Shown piece by piece: positions 1 to 9,000 of a stretch of DNA of 62,803 nt. A model generated the notes under the pieces. The model saw only the letters and a list, made by a program, of their open reading frames with translations. It made no database searches and was not told where the DNA came from. Source of the DNA: Halarcobacter mediterraneus. Lineage in GTDB: Bacteria > Campylobacterota > Campylobacteria > Campylobacterales > Arcobacteraceae. The translations under genes and the position numbers were made by a program. How positions within the stretch are numbered: position 1 is the stretch's first letter; the number at the start of each line of letters is the position of its first letter. The stretch is from positions 1 through 62,803 of the forward strand of contig NZ_NXIE01000007.1 in assembly GCF_004116625.1 (NCBI RefSeq). The letters are read 5' to 3'.

Positions 1-11
1 GTATTTTTACT

Positions 12-60
12 AAAGCTTACCTTTACCAACTTACCCAAGTTGTTTATGGTAAGCTTTTTT
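12..60 (+). terminator. Rho-independent terminator of a gene left of the window
   Basis: A 10-bp outer stem (AAAGCTTACC at 12-21 with GGTAAGCTTT at 48-57) encloses a second small hairpin (CAACTT at 27-32 with AAGTTG at 37-42) and runs into a T tract. This fits an intrinsic terminator for a plus-strand gene ending before the window. The nested inner hairpin is slightly unusual. Confidence 0.65.
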
Positions 61-178
61 TTTACCTTTTTTCTCTCTTTTCTTTCTTCTTTTATGGGTC
101 TTTATTAAGCTTTTTGCTATATTTTTATACTTATTATTGCTTTTTTTTTATATAATATTACCTTCATTAGGGGTGTAT

Positions 179-1618
179 ATGATTAATCTCAATAAGTTTA
201 AAAATAGAAAATTGAAGTTCTCAATTAAACATTCAGTTTCAAAATTTTTAATCTCATTTTTAATAGCTTTTTTAATAGCAATTGTTCCTACATATTCTGG
301 ATTAGAATATGAAGCAAGTTTAATGTTATTTATTTTAGTTTTTTCTGGAGCTTTATGGATGACTGAAGCAATACCTGCCTTTGCAGTTTCATTTCTTTTA
401 ATAGCTTTAGAAATAATGTTACTAGGTTTTGATAATTTCAATTTTGAATCAAATTCTAAAGAATGGGTTACTTATTTAAGTGCTTGGGCAAATCCTCTAA
501 TTTTTTTATTTATGGCTGGATTTATTATGGCTATAGCTGCCTCAAAAACAAAATTGGATGTTTGGTTAGCTAAAAGAGTATTATTTTATTTTGGAAAAAA
601 ACCACACAATATATTAAGTGGTCTTATGCTGGTAACTTTTATTCTTTCAATGTTTGTATCAAATACTGCTACAACAGCAATGATGATGACATTATTAATA
701 CCTATGTTAAAAAATATGAAAGAAGATAATCCTTTTCAAAAAGGTTTATTGTTAGGTGTAATAGTTGCTGCAAATATTGGTGGCATGGGAACAATAATTG
801 GAACACCCCCTAATGCAATAGCAGTTGGTATATTAGGAAATAATGCTCCTAGTTTTCTAGGTTGGATGATTATAGCACTACCTCCAGCTATATTACTTGC
901 GATTACACTCAGATGGATTATTTTAAGATTGTATAACTCAACTGAAGAATCTATAAATATAAATAAAGTTAAAAAAATACCACATTATGATGATTCAACA
1001 ACAAACTTTACTCATATACCTACAATTCCCAGTTGGAAAAAGTCTTTAGTAATTTTAGTTTTTTCTGTAACTATATTATTATGGTTAACTGGACCTTTTC
1101 ATCATATTCCAACACCTGTTGTTTCTTTATTCCCTATAGTAATATTTACAATTTTTGGAATAATTGAAACAGATGATATTAGAGAAATTAGATGGGATGT
1201 TATAATTTTAATTATAGGTGGATTATCTTTAGGAGCTGGTGTTTCAAAGACAGGGTTAGATACTTGGATTGGAACACAATTTGATATAGCTGGATTAAAC
1301 TTATATCTAATTGTTGCTATCTTTGCATTTATTGTTATATTGGTATCTAACTTTATGAGTAATACTGCAGCAACTAATATTATGTTACCTCTTATAGTTG
1401 CCCTTGTTAGTAGTTTAGGTGACTCAATTGTTTCATATATGGTTATTAGTATTGCTTTATGTGCTTCTTGTGCAATGATATTACCAGTATCAACACCACC
1501 TAATGCAATTGCTTTTTCTTCAGGAAAATTAAATTCAAAAGATTTTATGGTAATTGGAATATTAGCAGCAATCATTGGACCTATATTTATTTTAGGTTTA
1601 TTAAATTTTTATTCTTGA
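179..1618 (+). CDS. DASS/SLC13-family sodium:di- or tricarboxylate symporter
   Basis: Inner-membrane secondary transporter of about 479 residues with roughly a dozen hydrophobic segments. Both halves carry the family SNT signature: SNTATTAMMM in the N-terminal half and SNTAATNIMLP in the C-terminal half. Each is followed by a proline-rich loop with TPPNAIA (GTPPNAIAVG, STPPNAIAFS), the pseudo-symmetric substrate and sodium sites of divalent-anion:Na+ symporters. The likely substrate is succinate or another dicarboxylate, but sequence alone does not fix it. The open frame extends up to a TTG at 137. I chose the ATG at 179 because AGGGG (169-173) lies 5 nt before it. Single gene, convergent with rpsU. 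Confidence 0.85.
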   Translation: MINLNKFKNRKLKFSIKHSVSKFLISFLIAFLIAIVPTYSGLEYEASLMLFILVFSGALWMTEAIPAFAVSFLLIALEIMLLGFDNFNFESNSKEWVTYLSAWANPLIFLFMAGFIMAIAASKTKLDVWLAKRVLFYFGKKPHNILSGLMLVTFILSMFVSNTATTAMMMTLLIPMLKNMKEDNPFQKGLLLGVIVAANIGGMGTIIGTPPNAIAVGILGNNAPSFLGWMIIALPPAILLAITLRWIILRLYNSTEESININKVKKIPHYDDSTTNFTHIPTIPSWKKSLVILVFSVTILLWLTGPFHHIPTPVVSLFPIVIFTIFGIIETDDIREIRWDVIILIIGGLSLGAGVSKTGLDTWIGTQFDIAGLNLYLIVAIFAFIVILVSNFMSNTAATNIMLPLIVALVSSLGDSIVSYMVISIALCASCAMILPVSTPPNAIAFSSGKLNSKDFMVIGILAAIIGPIFILGLLNFYS

Positions 1619-1631
1619 TAAAAAGATTAAA

Positions 1632-1660
1632 AAAAAGCCTCGATAAAATATCGAGGCTTT
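1632..1660 (-). terminator. Intrinsic terminator downstream of rpsU
   Basis: A perfect 11-bp stem (AAAGCCTCGAT at 1634-1644 with ATCGAGGCTTT at 1650-1660) has a 5-nt loop. The A tract at its left becomes a U tract on the minus-strand transcript, so it terminates rpsU. It may also weakly stop readthrough from the plus-strand transporter gene. Confidence 0.8.
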
Positions 1661-1678
1661 GGTATAGAAAACGAATTA

Positions 1679-1891
1679 CTATAGTCTAGATTCGTATCTT
1701 CTAAGCATGTATAATCTCTTAAGCATTTTCTTTCTAGCGTTAATTTTTTGTTTTTTTCTGATCTCTGTCATTGGCTCAAAAAATCTTCTAGCTCTAGTTT
1801 CAGTTACAATAAGATTTCTATCACATTGCTTCTTAAACCTTCTATATGCTTCGTCAAAAGATTCGTTATCTTTAACTTTAATGCCTGGCAC
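1679..1891 (-). CDS. rpsU: 30S ribosomal protein S21
   Basis: Small basic ribosomal protein of 70 residues that joins the 30S subunit and helps start-site recognition. The sequence shows the family core (M)[19 protein letters not shown] and a very basic tail, [17 protein letters not shown]. Two in-frame GTG codons are possible, at 1900 and 1891. I chose GTG 1891 because it yields an N-terminus of (M)PGIKV, as remembered for Campylobacterota S21. GGGTGA lies just upstream. Monocistronic, with its own hairpin terminator. Confidence 0.92.
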   Translation of the reverse strand: MPGIKVKDNESFDEAYRRFKKQCDRNLIVTETRARRFFEPMTEIRKKQKINARKKMLKRLYMLRRYESRL

Positions 1892-1972
1892 TAAAATCAC
1901 CCACTTTCTTTTTAAATTTAGGCTTGCATTATATTTAAAGTTTACTTAATTTCTATTTAACTATTAAAAAGA

Positions 1973-1978
1973 TATAAT
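1973..1978 (+). promoter_or_regulatory. Candidate -10 box (TATAAT) of the moaC operon
   Basis: A perfect TATAAT lies only 3 nt before an ATG at 1982. A transcript from this box would begin at or after that ATG, which argues against the ATG as the moaC start and for the TTG at 2006. No clear -35 box is seen, which is usual in this phylum. Confidence 0.45.
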
Positions 1979-2005
1979 AAAATGAATATACATAAAGGTT
2001 TTAAA

Positions 2006-2506
2006 TTGGAATTAACACATTTAGATGAAAATGATAGACCTAAAATGGTTGATGTTTCATCAAAAAATGAAACAAAAAGAGTTGCAATTGCTTCAGGTAT
2101 AATTACTATGAATAAAGAAGCTTATAAAGCAATTATTGACAATACTAGTAAGAAAGGTCCTGTTTTGCAAACTGCTGTTATTGCAGCAATTATGGGAACA
2201 AAGAAGACTAGTGATTTAATACCTATGTGTCATCCTTTATTATTAAGTGGAATAAATTGTGATATAGAGGAAAAGCCAGAACTCCCAGGATTTAAATTAA
2301 TTGTTAGTGCTAAACTAAATGGACAAACTGGTGTTGAAATGGAAGCGTTAACTGGCGTTTCTGTTGGTCTTTTAACCATTTATGATATGGTAAAAGCAAT
2401 TGATAAATCAATGGTAATTTCAAATATACAATTGGAATCAAAAAGTGGTGGCAAAAGTGGAAACTTTTTAAGAAAAAGTACTGAAGTAAGGAGTGTAAAT
2501 GATTGA
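2006..2506 (+). CDS. moaC: Cyclic pyranopterin monophosphate synthase MoaC
   Basis: Converts 3',8-cH2GTP to cyclic pyranopterin monophosphate, the first pathway-specific precursor of molybdenum cofactor, in the cytoplasm. Family motifs are [14 protein letters not shown] near the start, [28 protein letters not shown] in the middle (given here as a span), [20 protein letters not shown] and a KSGGKSG tail. An upstream ATG at 1982 has no ribosome site. TTG 2006 has AAGG at 1995-1998 with a 7-nt gap and gives a family-typical N-terminus, so I prefer it (166 residues). It overlaps the DUF493 gene by 8 bp. Confidence 0.9.
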   Translation: MELTHLDENDRPKMVDVSSKNETKRVAIASGIITMNKEAYKAIIDNTSKKGPVLQTAVIAAIMGTKKTSDLIPMCHPLLLSGINCDIEEKPELPGFKLIVSAKLNGQTGVEMEALTGVSVGLLTIYDMVKAIDKSMVISNIQLESKSGGKSGNFLRKSTEVRSVND

Positions 2507-2762
2507 TCTAAATAAAGAAAAATTACAATTAGATTATCCTTGTTCATGGAAATACAAAATTGTAATTCATGAAAAATCAAATGCAAATAAAATTACAGAA
2601 GAGATTTTTTTACAAAGAGAATTTAATATTGAAAAATCTAAAGTAAGTAAAAAAGGGAAATTTGAAAGTTATTCCCTTGAGCTTATTGTTCATAATGAAG
2701 ATGATAGAAAAGAAATATATAAAATGTTAGGTGACCATAAAGATATCAAAATGGTATTGTAA
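2499..2762 (+). CDS. DUF493 (YbeD-like) family protein
   Basis: An 87-residue cytoplasmic protein of the DUF493/YbeD family, a small alpha/beta fold whose role is not well defined. The sequence has the typical early [15 protein letters not shown] segment and a C-terminal HKDIKMVL strand. Its start overlaps the end of moaC by 8 bp, so the two are probably translationally coupled. No molybdenum-cofactor role can be inferred from the sequence. Confidence 0.75.
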   Translation: MIDLNKEKLQLDYPCSWKYKIVIHEKSNANKITEEIFLQREFNIEKSKVSKKGKFESYSLELIVHNEDDRKEIYKMLGDHKDIKMVL

Positions 2763-2772
2763 GGTTGTTATT

Positions 2773-3675
2773 ATGAATAGAAGAGATTTTTTAAAATCAG
2801 GTACAAGTATTCTTTCCCTTTTTGGAACATCAAATTTAATGGCTGCTTTTTCTAAAGATATGGGATTTGAGGATTTTTTTTATAATATATTTTCTTCCAA
2901 TGAAGATTTGAATAAAGAAAACAACAATTTTATAAAAGATTCTATAACTATTGAATTAGATGAAAAACAAATCTCTTCTAAATCATATGTAAAAAAAGAT
3001 TTATTAACTGATGTTTTAATTGAAGACAATGTATATGATAGTTTTTTATCAGTGAGAAAAAAACTAAATCTGGTACAAAGACATATTGGTTATGGAAATT
3101 TTAATATCTTAAGTTTTGATGAAATGCTAAAAATTGCAAAATATTCTAATAATATAAATGCTTTTTCAAAAAAAGAGTTAGAGTTTTTAGAATCTATTTT
3201 TTATTATGATCCTTCAGTTCATGGTTTTTATGGAGAAAGAATCTCTGAAAATATAACTGATACAATAAATAAAAAAGAAGTAAAAAAAATTCCTCATACT
3301 GGGCATTATTTATTTAAAGGTGAACCAGAAAAGATTTATTATCAAATGGTTAAAGATATAGGAAATAGTTTAACTTTAACCTCTGGAGTTAGAAGTATTG
3401 TTAAGCAAACAAAACTATTTTTAGATAAAGTTTATAGTGTTGAAGGAAATTTAACTATTGCTTCTAAGTCTTTAGCTCCTCCTGCATATACTTATCATAG
3501 TATTGCAGATTTTGATGTAGGTAAAAAAGGTTTTGGTAAATCAAATTTTTCTTCAAGATTTGCTCTTACTGATGAATTTTTTAAAATGCGTAAGTTAAAG
3601 TATATTGATATGAGATATACTGTTAATAATAAGGATGGTGTAAGATATGAACCTTGGCATGTTAAGATTATTTAA
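2773..3675 (+). CDS. Tat-exported M15/VanY-like D-alanyl-D-alanine carboxypeptidase (putative)
   Basis: A 300-residue protein starting MNRRDFLKSG, a twin-arginine signal followed by a hydrophobic stretch, which suggests folded export to the periplasm. The C-terminal third has M15-like elements: SGVRS (204-208), YHSIADFDVG (H242, D248) and RYEPWHVK (E293, H296), the expected metal ligands and catalytic Glu. The His-to-Asp spacing is one residue shorter than the usual HxxGxAxD, so the exact subfamily is uncertain. I chose ATG 2773 (AAGG 8 nt upstream) over GTG 2731. It overlaps the M99 gene by 29 bp, pointing to joint peptidoglycan trimming. Confidence 0.7.
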   Translation: MNRRDFLKSGTSILSLFGTSNLMAAFSKDMGFEDFFYNIFSSNEDLNKENNNFIKDSITIELDEKQISSKSYVKKDLLTDVLIEDNVYDSFLSVRKKLNLVQRHIGYGNFNILSFDEMLKIAKYSNNINAFSKKELEFLESIFYYDPSVHGFYGERISENITDTINKKEVKKIPHTGHYLFKGEPEKIYYQMVKDIGNSLTLTSGVRSIVKQTKLFLDKVYSVEGNLTIASKSLAPPAYTYHSIADFDVGKKGFGKSNFSSRFALTDEFFKMRKLKYIDMRYTVNNKDGVRYEPWHVKII

Positions 3676-5026
3676 AATATTTATTCTATTTTTTCTATTA
3701 GAAAATCTTTATGCAAGTAGTCAGAGTTTTGATTTTGACTTAATAAAAAAAGGAAAACAAGATAATAATACATTATTAGTAGTAGGTGGAATTCAAGGTG
3801 ATGAACCTGGTGGTTTTATGGCAGCATCTTTAATTACAACACATTATAGAATAAAAAAAGGTTCTATATGGGTTGTCCCTAATTTAAACTTTTATTCAAT
3901 TATAAAAAGAAGCAGAGGTCCTTTTGGAGATATGAATAGAAAATTTGCCCAAATTTCAGAAGACGATCCTGATTATAATTCTATACAAAGAATAAAAAAA
4001 TATATTACTTCTAATGAAGTTAAATTAGTTTTAAATTTACATGATGGAAGTGGTTTTTTTAGGAGTGAATATAAAGATAATATGCATGCTCCTTCAAAAT
4101 GGGGACAAAGTTCTGTTATTGACCAAGAATTATTAAATGTTGACTCTTATGGAAATTTAGGTGAGATTGCACAAAAAGTTTGTGAACATGTAAATAGTAA
4201 GTTAATTGATCCAAAACATGCTTATAGTATTAAAAATACTAAGACACGACTTGGTGATAAAGAAATGGAAAAGACTCTTACTTATTTTGCTATTAATAAT
4301 GGAAAAGCCGCTTTTGGAAATGAAGCAAGTAAAAATTTACCTTTGCATGAAAGAACTTATTATCATTTATTAGCTTTAGAAAAATATATGGATATTATGG
4401 GGATTGAATATGAAAGACATTTTGAGCTAAATCCTTTTACAATAAAAAATGTTATTGACAATGATATATATATGTCTTTTTATGATGATAAAATACAATT
4501 GCCATTAAGCCAAATTAGAAGTGTTTTAAGGTATTTCCCTATAAAAAAAGATGGAACTTTAGAATTCAGTCCTTCAAGTCCTTTATTAACTGTAATAAAA
4601 AAAGATGATGTTTATGCTATTCATTATGGGAACAGAAGATTAGCTTTATTAACTCCTGATTATTTAGAGCTTGAAAAAGTTGAAAAAGATATTGGAATTA
4701 CAATTGATGGTAAAAAGTCATCTATCCCTTTAGGATCAATTGTTAATGTACATGATAATTTTAAAATTGAACCAATGGAAGATATAAGAGTTAATATAAT
4801 TGGTTTTGTTCATGAAAAAGTTGATGAAGCAGGTGTAAATGTAAATAAAAATAAAATTGGTAAAAGATTTTCAATTGATAAAAATGGTAATATTTTTAGA
4901 GTAGAATTTTATAAAAAGAATAAGTTTGCAGGAATGGTTTTAGTAAATTTTGATAAAAATTCAAATACAAGAGTTTCCTCTTTTGATAATAGTAATTCTA
5001 AAGAAGATTCTACAAATTCTTTGTAG
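3647..5026 (+). CDS. csd4: Csd4/Pgp1-like M99 DL-carboxypeptidase (helical cell shape)
   Basis: Periplasmic zinc carboxypeptidase that trims peptidoglycan tripeptides to dipeptides; in Helicobacter (Csd4) and Campylobacter (Pgp1) it is needed for helical shape. The N-terminus is a signal peptide (MLRLFKIFILFFLLENLYA). The M99 signature GGIQGDEPGG carries the unusual Gln ligand (Q50) and E53. LNLHDGSGF supplies H132, and AFGNEASK the catalytic Glu. A C-terminal beta-rich half follows, as in the family. ATG 3647 has AAGGATGG 8 nt upstream; ATG 3659 is an alternative. It overlaps the M15-like gene by 29 bp. Confidence 0.9.
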   Translation: MNLGMLRLFKIFILFFLLENLYASSQSFDFDLIKKGKQDNNTLLVVGGIQGDEPGGFMAASLITTHYRIKKGSIWVVPNLNFYSIIKRSRGPFGDMNRKFAQISEDDPDYNSIQRIKKYITSNEVKLVLNLHDGSGFFRSEYKDNMHAPSKWGQSSVIDQELLNVDSYGNLGEIAQKVCEHVNSKLIDPKHAYSIKNTKTRLGDKEMEKTLTYFAINNGKAAFGNEASKNLPLHERTYYHLLALEKYMDIMGIEYERHFELNPFTIKNVIDNDIYMSFYDDKIQLPLSQIRSVLRYFPIKKDGTLEFSPSSPLLTVIKKDDVYAIHYGNRRLALLTPDYLELEKVEKDIGITIDGKKSSIPLGSIVNVHDNFKIEPMEDIRVNIIGFVHEKVDEAGVNVNKNKIGKRFSIDKNGNIFRVEFYKKNKFAGMVLVNFDKNSNTRVSSFDNSNSKEDSTNSL

Positions 5027-5034
5027 AATCTTTT
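5004..5034. terminator. Bidirectional hairpin terminator between convergent genes
   Basis: A perfect 13-bp stem (AAGATTCTACAAA at 5004-5016 with TTTGTAGAATCTT at 5020-5032) has a 3-nt loop and a short T run on the plus strand. It contains the TAG stop of the csd4-like gene (5024-5026) and lies against the end of the minus-strand gene at 5033. Confidence 0.7.
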
Positions 5035-5293
5035 AAAGAAAGATTAGTTCTTTTTTTATTTTTTCTTGGTTTAGTTTTTTACAAACAGTTTTATATAGTT
5101 CGTTTATTCTATCTTCATCTGCATTTAACAATTCCATTGTTTCTTGAACAGATTTTCCTTCTTCAATAGCTACAAAAGTTTTTAATTCTTTTTTTGTAAG
5201 TTTTCTTTTTAGTACTTCTTTTAAATCTTTTTCAGATTTCAAAGTACCTACTAGTTTATCTATATGTTTTGTTAAAGATTGTGTAAAATTCAC
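5033..5293 (-). CDS. Small HTH-like protein downstream of surE, function unknown
   Basis: An 86-residue charged soluble protein. The segment from about residue 28 (KRKLTKKELKTFVAIEEGKS) through a helix-rich end resembles sigma-70 region 4 or LuxR-type HTH spacing, but this is only a pattern impression. It starts with GTG at 5293, with AAAGGA inside the last surE codons as ribosome site, so it is coupled to surE. I do not recognise a named family. A small regulator or a nucleoid-associated protein would both fit. Confidence 0.55.
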   Translation of the reverse strand: MNFTQSLTKHIDKLVGTLKSEKDLKEVLKRKLTKKELKTFVAIEEGKSVQETMELLNADEDRINELYKTVCKKLNQEKIKKELIFL

Positions 5294-5294
5294 T

Positions 5295-6086
5295 TTATTC
5301 CTTTATCCATGTATTTAATTTATTTATATCATCATAAGAAGTTAAGTCTAGCATTATAGGAGTAATTGATATATAGTTTGCTTTAATGGCTTCAAAATCA
5401 CAATCTTTATTGTCGCTTTCTTGCCATATTAAAGGATGTAATCCTATCCAATAATATTCTTCTCCTCTTGGATTGTAATGCCTATGTGTATCATTTCCAT
5501 ATTCTCTAAATCCAGCTTTAGTAATTTTTATTCCTTTGCAATTTTCTTTTTTAATTGGAGGAATATTTACATTTAGAAATTTTCTTTTCCCTAAAGGAAA
5601 TTCATTAGCTAAAATTTTCTTCACTAATTGAATAATTGTATCTTTTGCAAGTGCAAAATCCCATCCATCTTTTATATCTTGACATCTATCTTTACATACT
5701 TGGGAGATAGCAATTGCAGGTATTCCTTGTAGTACAGCTTCCATAGCTCCTGCTGCTGTTCCACTATAAGTTACATCTTCTCCCATGTTTGCACCAATAT
5801 TTATTCCACTAATTACTAAATCAGGTTTAAATCCTTCTTTAAATAGATTATTTAATGATATGAAAATACAATCAGTTGGTGTACCATCATCTATTTTATA
5901 AAAATCATCATCTACATTTACCATTCTTAGAGGTTTATCTAAAGTTAAAGAGTGTCCACAAGCAGATTTATTCTTTGCAGGTGCAACAACAACTATTTTT
6001 GCAAGAGGAGACAATGCTTCAATTAATGCTTTTAATCCTATTGCATCAAAGCCATCATCATTTGTAATTAGAATTTGTTTCATCAT
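5295..6086 (-). CDS. surE: 5'/3'-nucleotidase SurE
   Basis: Metal-dependent survival-protein phosphatase acting on nucleoside monophosphates. The N-terminal NDDGFDAIG motif supplies the paired Asp metal ligands. SGINIGANMGEDVTYSGTAA holds the conserved Asn and SGT phosphate-binding loop. At 263 residues it matches family length. Tandem ATG codons at 6086 and 6083 overlap the dnaE stop as ATGATGA, so the start is uncertain by one codon. It sits in a dnaE-surE-small gene operon. Confidence 0.93.
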   Translation of the reverse strand: MMKQILITNDDGFDAIGLKALIEALSPLAKIVVVAPAKNKSACGHSLTLDKPLRMVNVDDDFYKIDDGTPTDCIFISLNNLFKEGFKPDLVISGINIGANMGEDVTYSGTAAGAMEAVLQGIPAIAISQVCKDRCQDIKDGWDFALAKDTIIQLVKKILANEFPLGKRKFLNVNIPPIKKENCKGIKITKAGFREYGNDTHRHYNPRGEEYYWIGLHPLIWQESDNKDCDFEAIKANYISITPIMLDLTSYDDINKLNTWIKE

Positions 6087-9000
6087 GCTACTATATATGC
6101 TCCATCAATTTGTTTTACTAGAGTTTCAACCTGTGATGTTACACTAAATCCTGTTTCTAGTTCAACATCTGCAAGTTTTGATTTAACAAGTACTTTTAGG
6201 TTTCTTTTACCTTGATTATTTGCAACTATTTCAAAAAATTTATACATAATCTCATCACTATCACTAAAAGGTAAAGCGACTGTCAAAGGAGGTTCTTCTT
6301 TTTCAACATGTTTTGTTTTGACTTTTTCTTTTTGTGCATCTTTTAAAGATTCTATTTTTAGAATATTCATTCTTGTAAAATCACCATCTTTTGTAACTTT
6401 AACTTTAAAGGCAATAGGTTTACTTGTATCAAAATCTTCTTCTAATTCTTTTAGTCTATTTTCAAATAGCATTAATTCTATATTTCCATGTAGATCAACT
6501 ATGTTGGCTATTCCAAATTTATTTCCTTTTTTGGAAATTTTTTCTGTGATTTCTTCAATCTTTCCAACAAACAATGCTTGACTTCCATCCGCGATTTCAT
6601 CTATTTCTGAGCTTAAAGTATAAGAGATTTTATCAAGTTGTTCTCTATATTCATCAAGAGGGTGCCCTGAAACATAAAAACCTAATGAGGCCTTTTCAAA
6701 CTCTAAAATTTCTTTTGCTTCATATTCAGGTAAATGTTCAAGGTCAAGTTCAACTCTTGTTAACTCTTCACTATCTCCAAATAATGAACCTGTTGCCATT
6801 TTTTTAGCAGTCATGGCTTTTCCTACAGTGTCACCAATAATTTCAATTTGTTCTAATAGTGATTTTCTTGAGTACATAAATGAATCAAAAGCCCCTGATT
6901 TTGTTAAGGCTTCAATTACTCTTTTATTTACCTTACTTCCATCAATACGTGAAATAAAGTCTGACATATCTTTAAACTCTCCATTTTCACGTCTTTCTTT
7001 TAAAATAGAATTAATAGCAACATCCCCAGCACCTTTTATAGCACCCATTCCAAACATTACTACTTCTTCTCCATCAATTTTTTTAGCAGAGAATACAAGG
7101 TCAGATTTATTAATATCAGGTGGGAAAAGGTCTAGTCCTAATCTTTTAACTTCATCTACATATTTTACAACTTTATCTGTATTATCTTTTTCAAGTGTAA
7201 GAAGTGCTGCCATAAACTCTGCAGGGTAGTAACATTTTAAATATGAAGTATAAAATGTTACTAAACCATATGCAGCGGAGTGAGATTTATTAAAACCATA
7301 TCCTGCGAATTTTACAATTAAGTCGAATAATTCCTCGCAGTGCTCTTTTACATAACCTTTTTTTACTCCACCTTCAGCAAACTCGCCTTTAAGTCTATCC
7401 ATCTCTTCTTTGATTTTTTTACCCATAGCCCGTCTAACTAAGTCGGCACCACCAAGTGAAAAACCACCAATTGTTTGTACAATCTGCATAACTTGCTCTT
7501 GGTAAACAATAACCCCATAAGTTGGTTCAAGAATTGGTTTTAATGGTTCTACAAATTCATCATAGAAGTAGCTAATCTCTGCCCGACCATGCTTTCTATC
7601 AATAAAGTCATCAAGCATCCCTGACTCCATTGGTCCTGGTCTATAAAGGGCAAGCATCGCAATAATATCTTCAAAGCCTGATGGTCTAAGCTTTTTTGCA
7701 AGGTCTTGCATACCTGAAGACTCTATTTGAAATAATCCAATTGTGTTACCAGTTTGTATTAGATCATAAACCCCTTTGTCATTTACATCAGTTGTTAAGA
7801 AATCAACTCTTTTTCCATGTCTTTTTTCAATAAGTTTATTTGCTTCTTCAATAACTGTAAGGGTTTTAAGACCAAGGAAGTCGAATTTAATTAAATCAAC
7901 ATCTTCTACATATTTCCCATTATATTGAGTTGCAATTGTATCAAGTCCTGAAGGTTTAAAAAGTGGAGTTTTTTTCCATAGTGGTTCATTGGAAATAACA
8001 ACCCCTGCAGCATGGGTTCCTGCATTTCTATTTAAGCCTTCAAGTGCAAGAGCAAACTCCCAAACTCTCTTTGCTTGAGGATCTGTATCACATAGTTGTT
8101 TTATTTTTGGTTCTTTCTCCCATGAATCTGCTAGATTGATACCAAGTTCATCAGGAATAAGTTTTGCCATAGCATCTGCTTTAGAGTAAGGCATATCAAG
8201 AACTCTAGCGACATCTCTAATAACTCCTTTAGCAAGAAGTTTACCAAAGGTAATAATTTGAGCAACATTGGCACGACCATATTGTTGAACAACATAGTCT
8301 ATAATTTCTCCTCTTCTACTTTGGCAGAAGTCCATATCAATATCGGGCATTGACACCCTTTCTGGATTTAGGAATCTCTCAAAAAGTAAACCATAAGGCA
8401 TGGGGTCAATATCGGTAATTTCCATACTATATGCAACTAATGAACCTGCTGCTGAACCTCTTCCTGGTCCTACTGGAATTTTCATATCTTTTGCAACTTT
8501 TACGAAGTCCCATACAATAAGCATATATCCAGGGAATTTCATATTATTAATAATGTCAATTTCTACTTGAAGTCTATCTTTATATTCTTGATGTTTTTCT
8601 TCAGGTACAATTTCAAGTCTTTTTTTTAGACCTTTCCAACACTCATGAACAAATAAGGTTTTGTCATTTTCTAAAGAATATTCTTCTTCTGGTTCAGGAA
8701 TTTTAATACCTTCTTCTTCAAGTTTTTGTCTTGTAAATTTGAAGTTAGGAGGAGTAGGGTCTCCAAGTTTTATTTCTAAATTACATTTATCAGCAATTTC
8801 TTGTGTAGCTTCAATTGCTTCTGGGATATCAGCATAGAGCATTGCAATTTGTTCTGGAGATTTTAAATAAAATTCATGCACTGAGTGTCTAAGTCTATTT
8901 GGATCATCATAAAGTTTATTCATTGCAATACACATAAAAGCTTCATGGGCATCTGCATCTTTTTGGTTTAAATAGTGAGTATCATTTGTTGCAACTACTT

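Noticed and set aside
1707-1949. Open frame on the plus strand over rpsU
   Set aside because: Antisense to a clear S21 gene; no family features.
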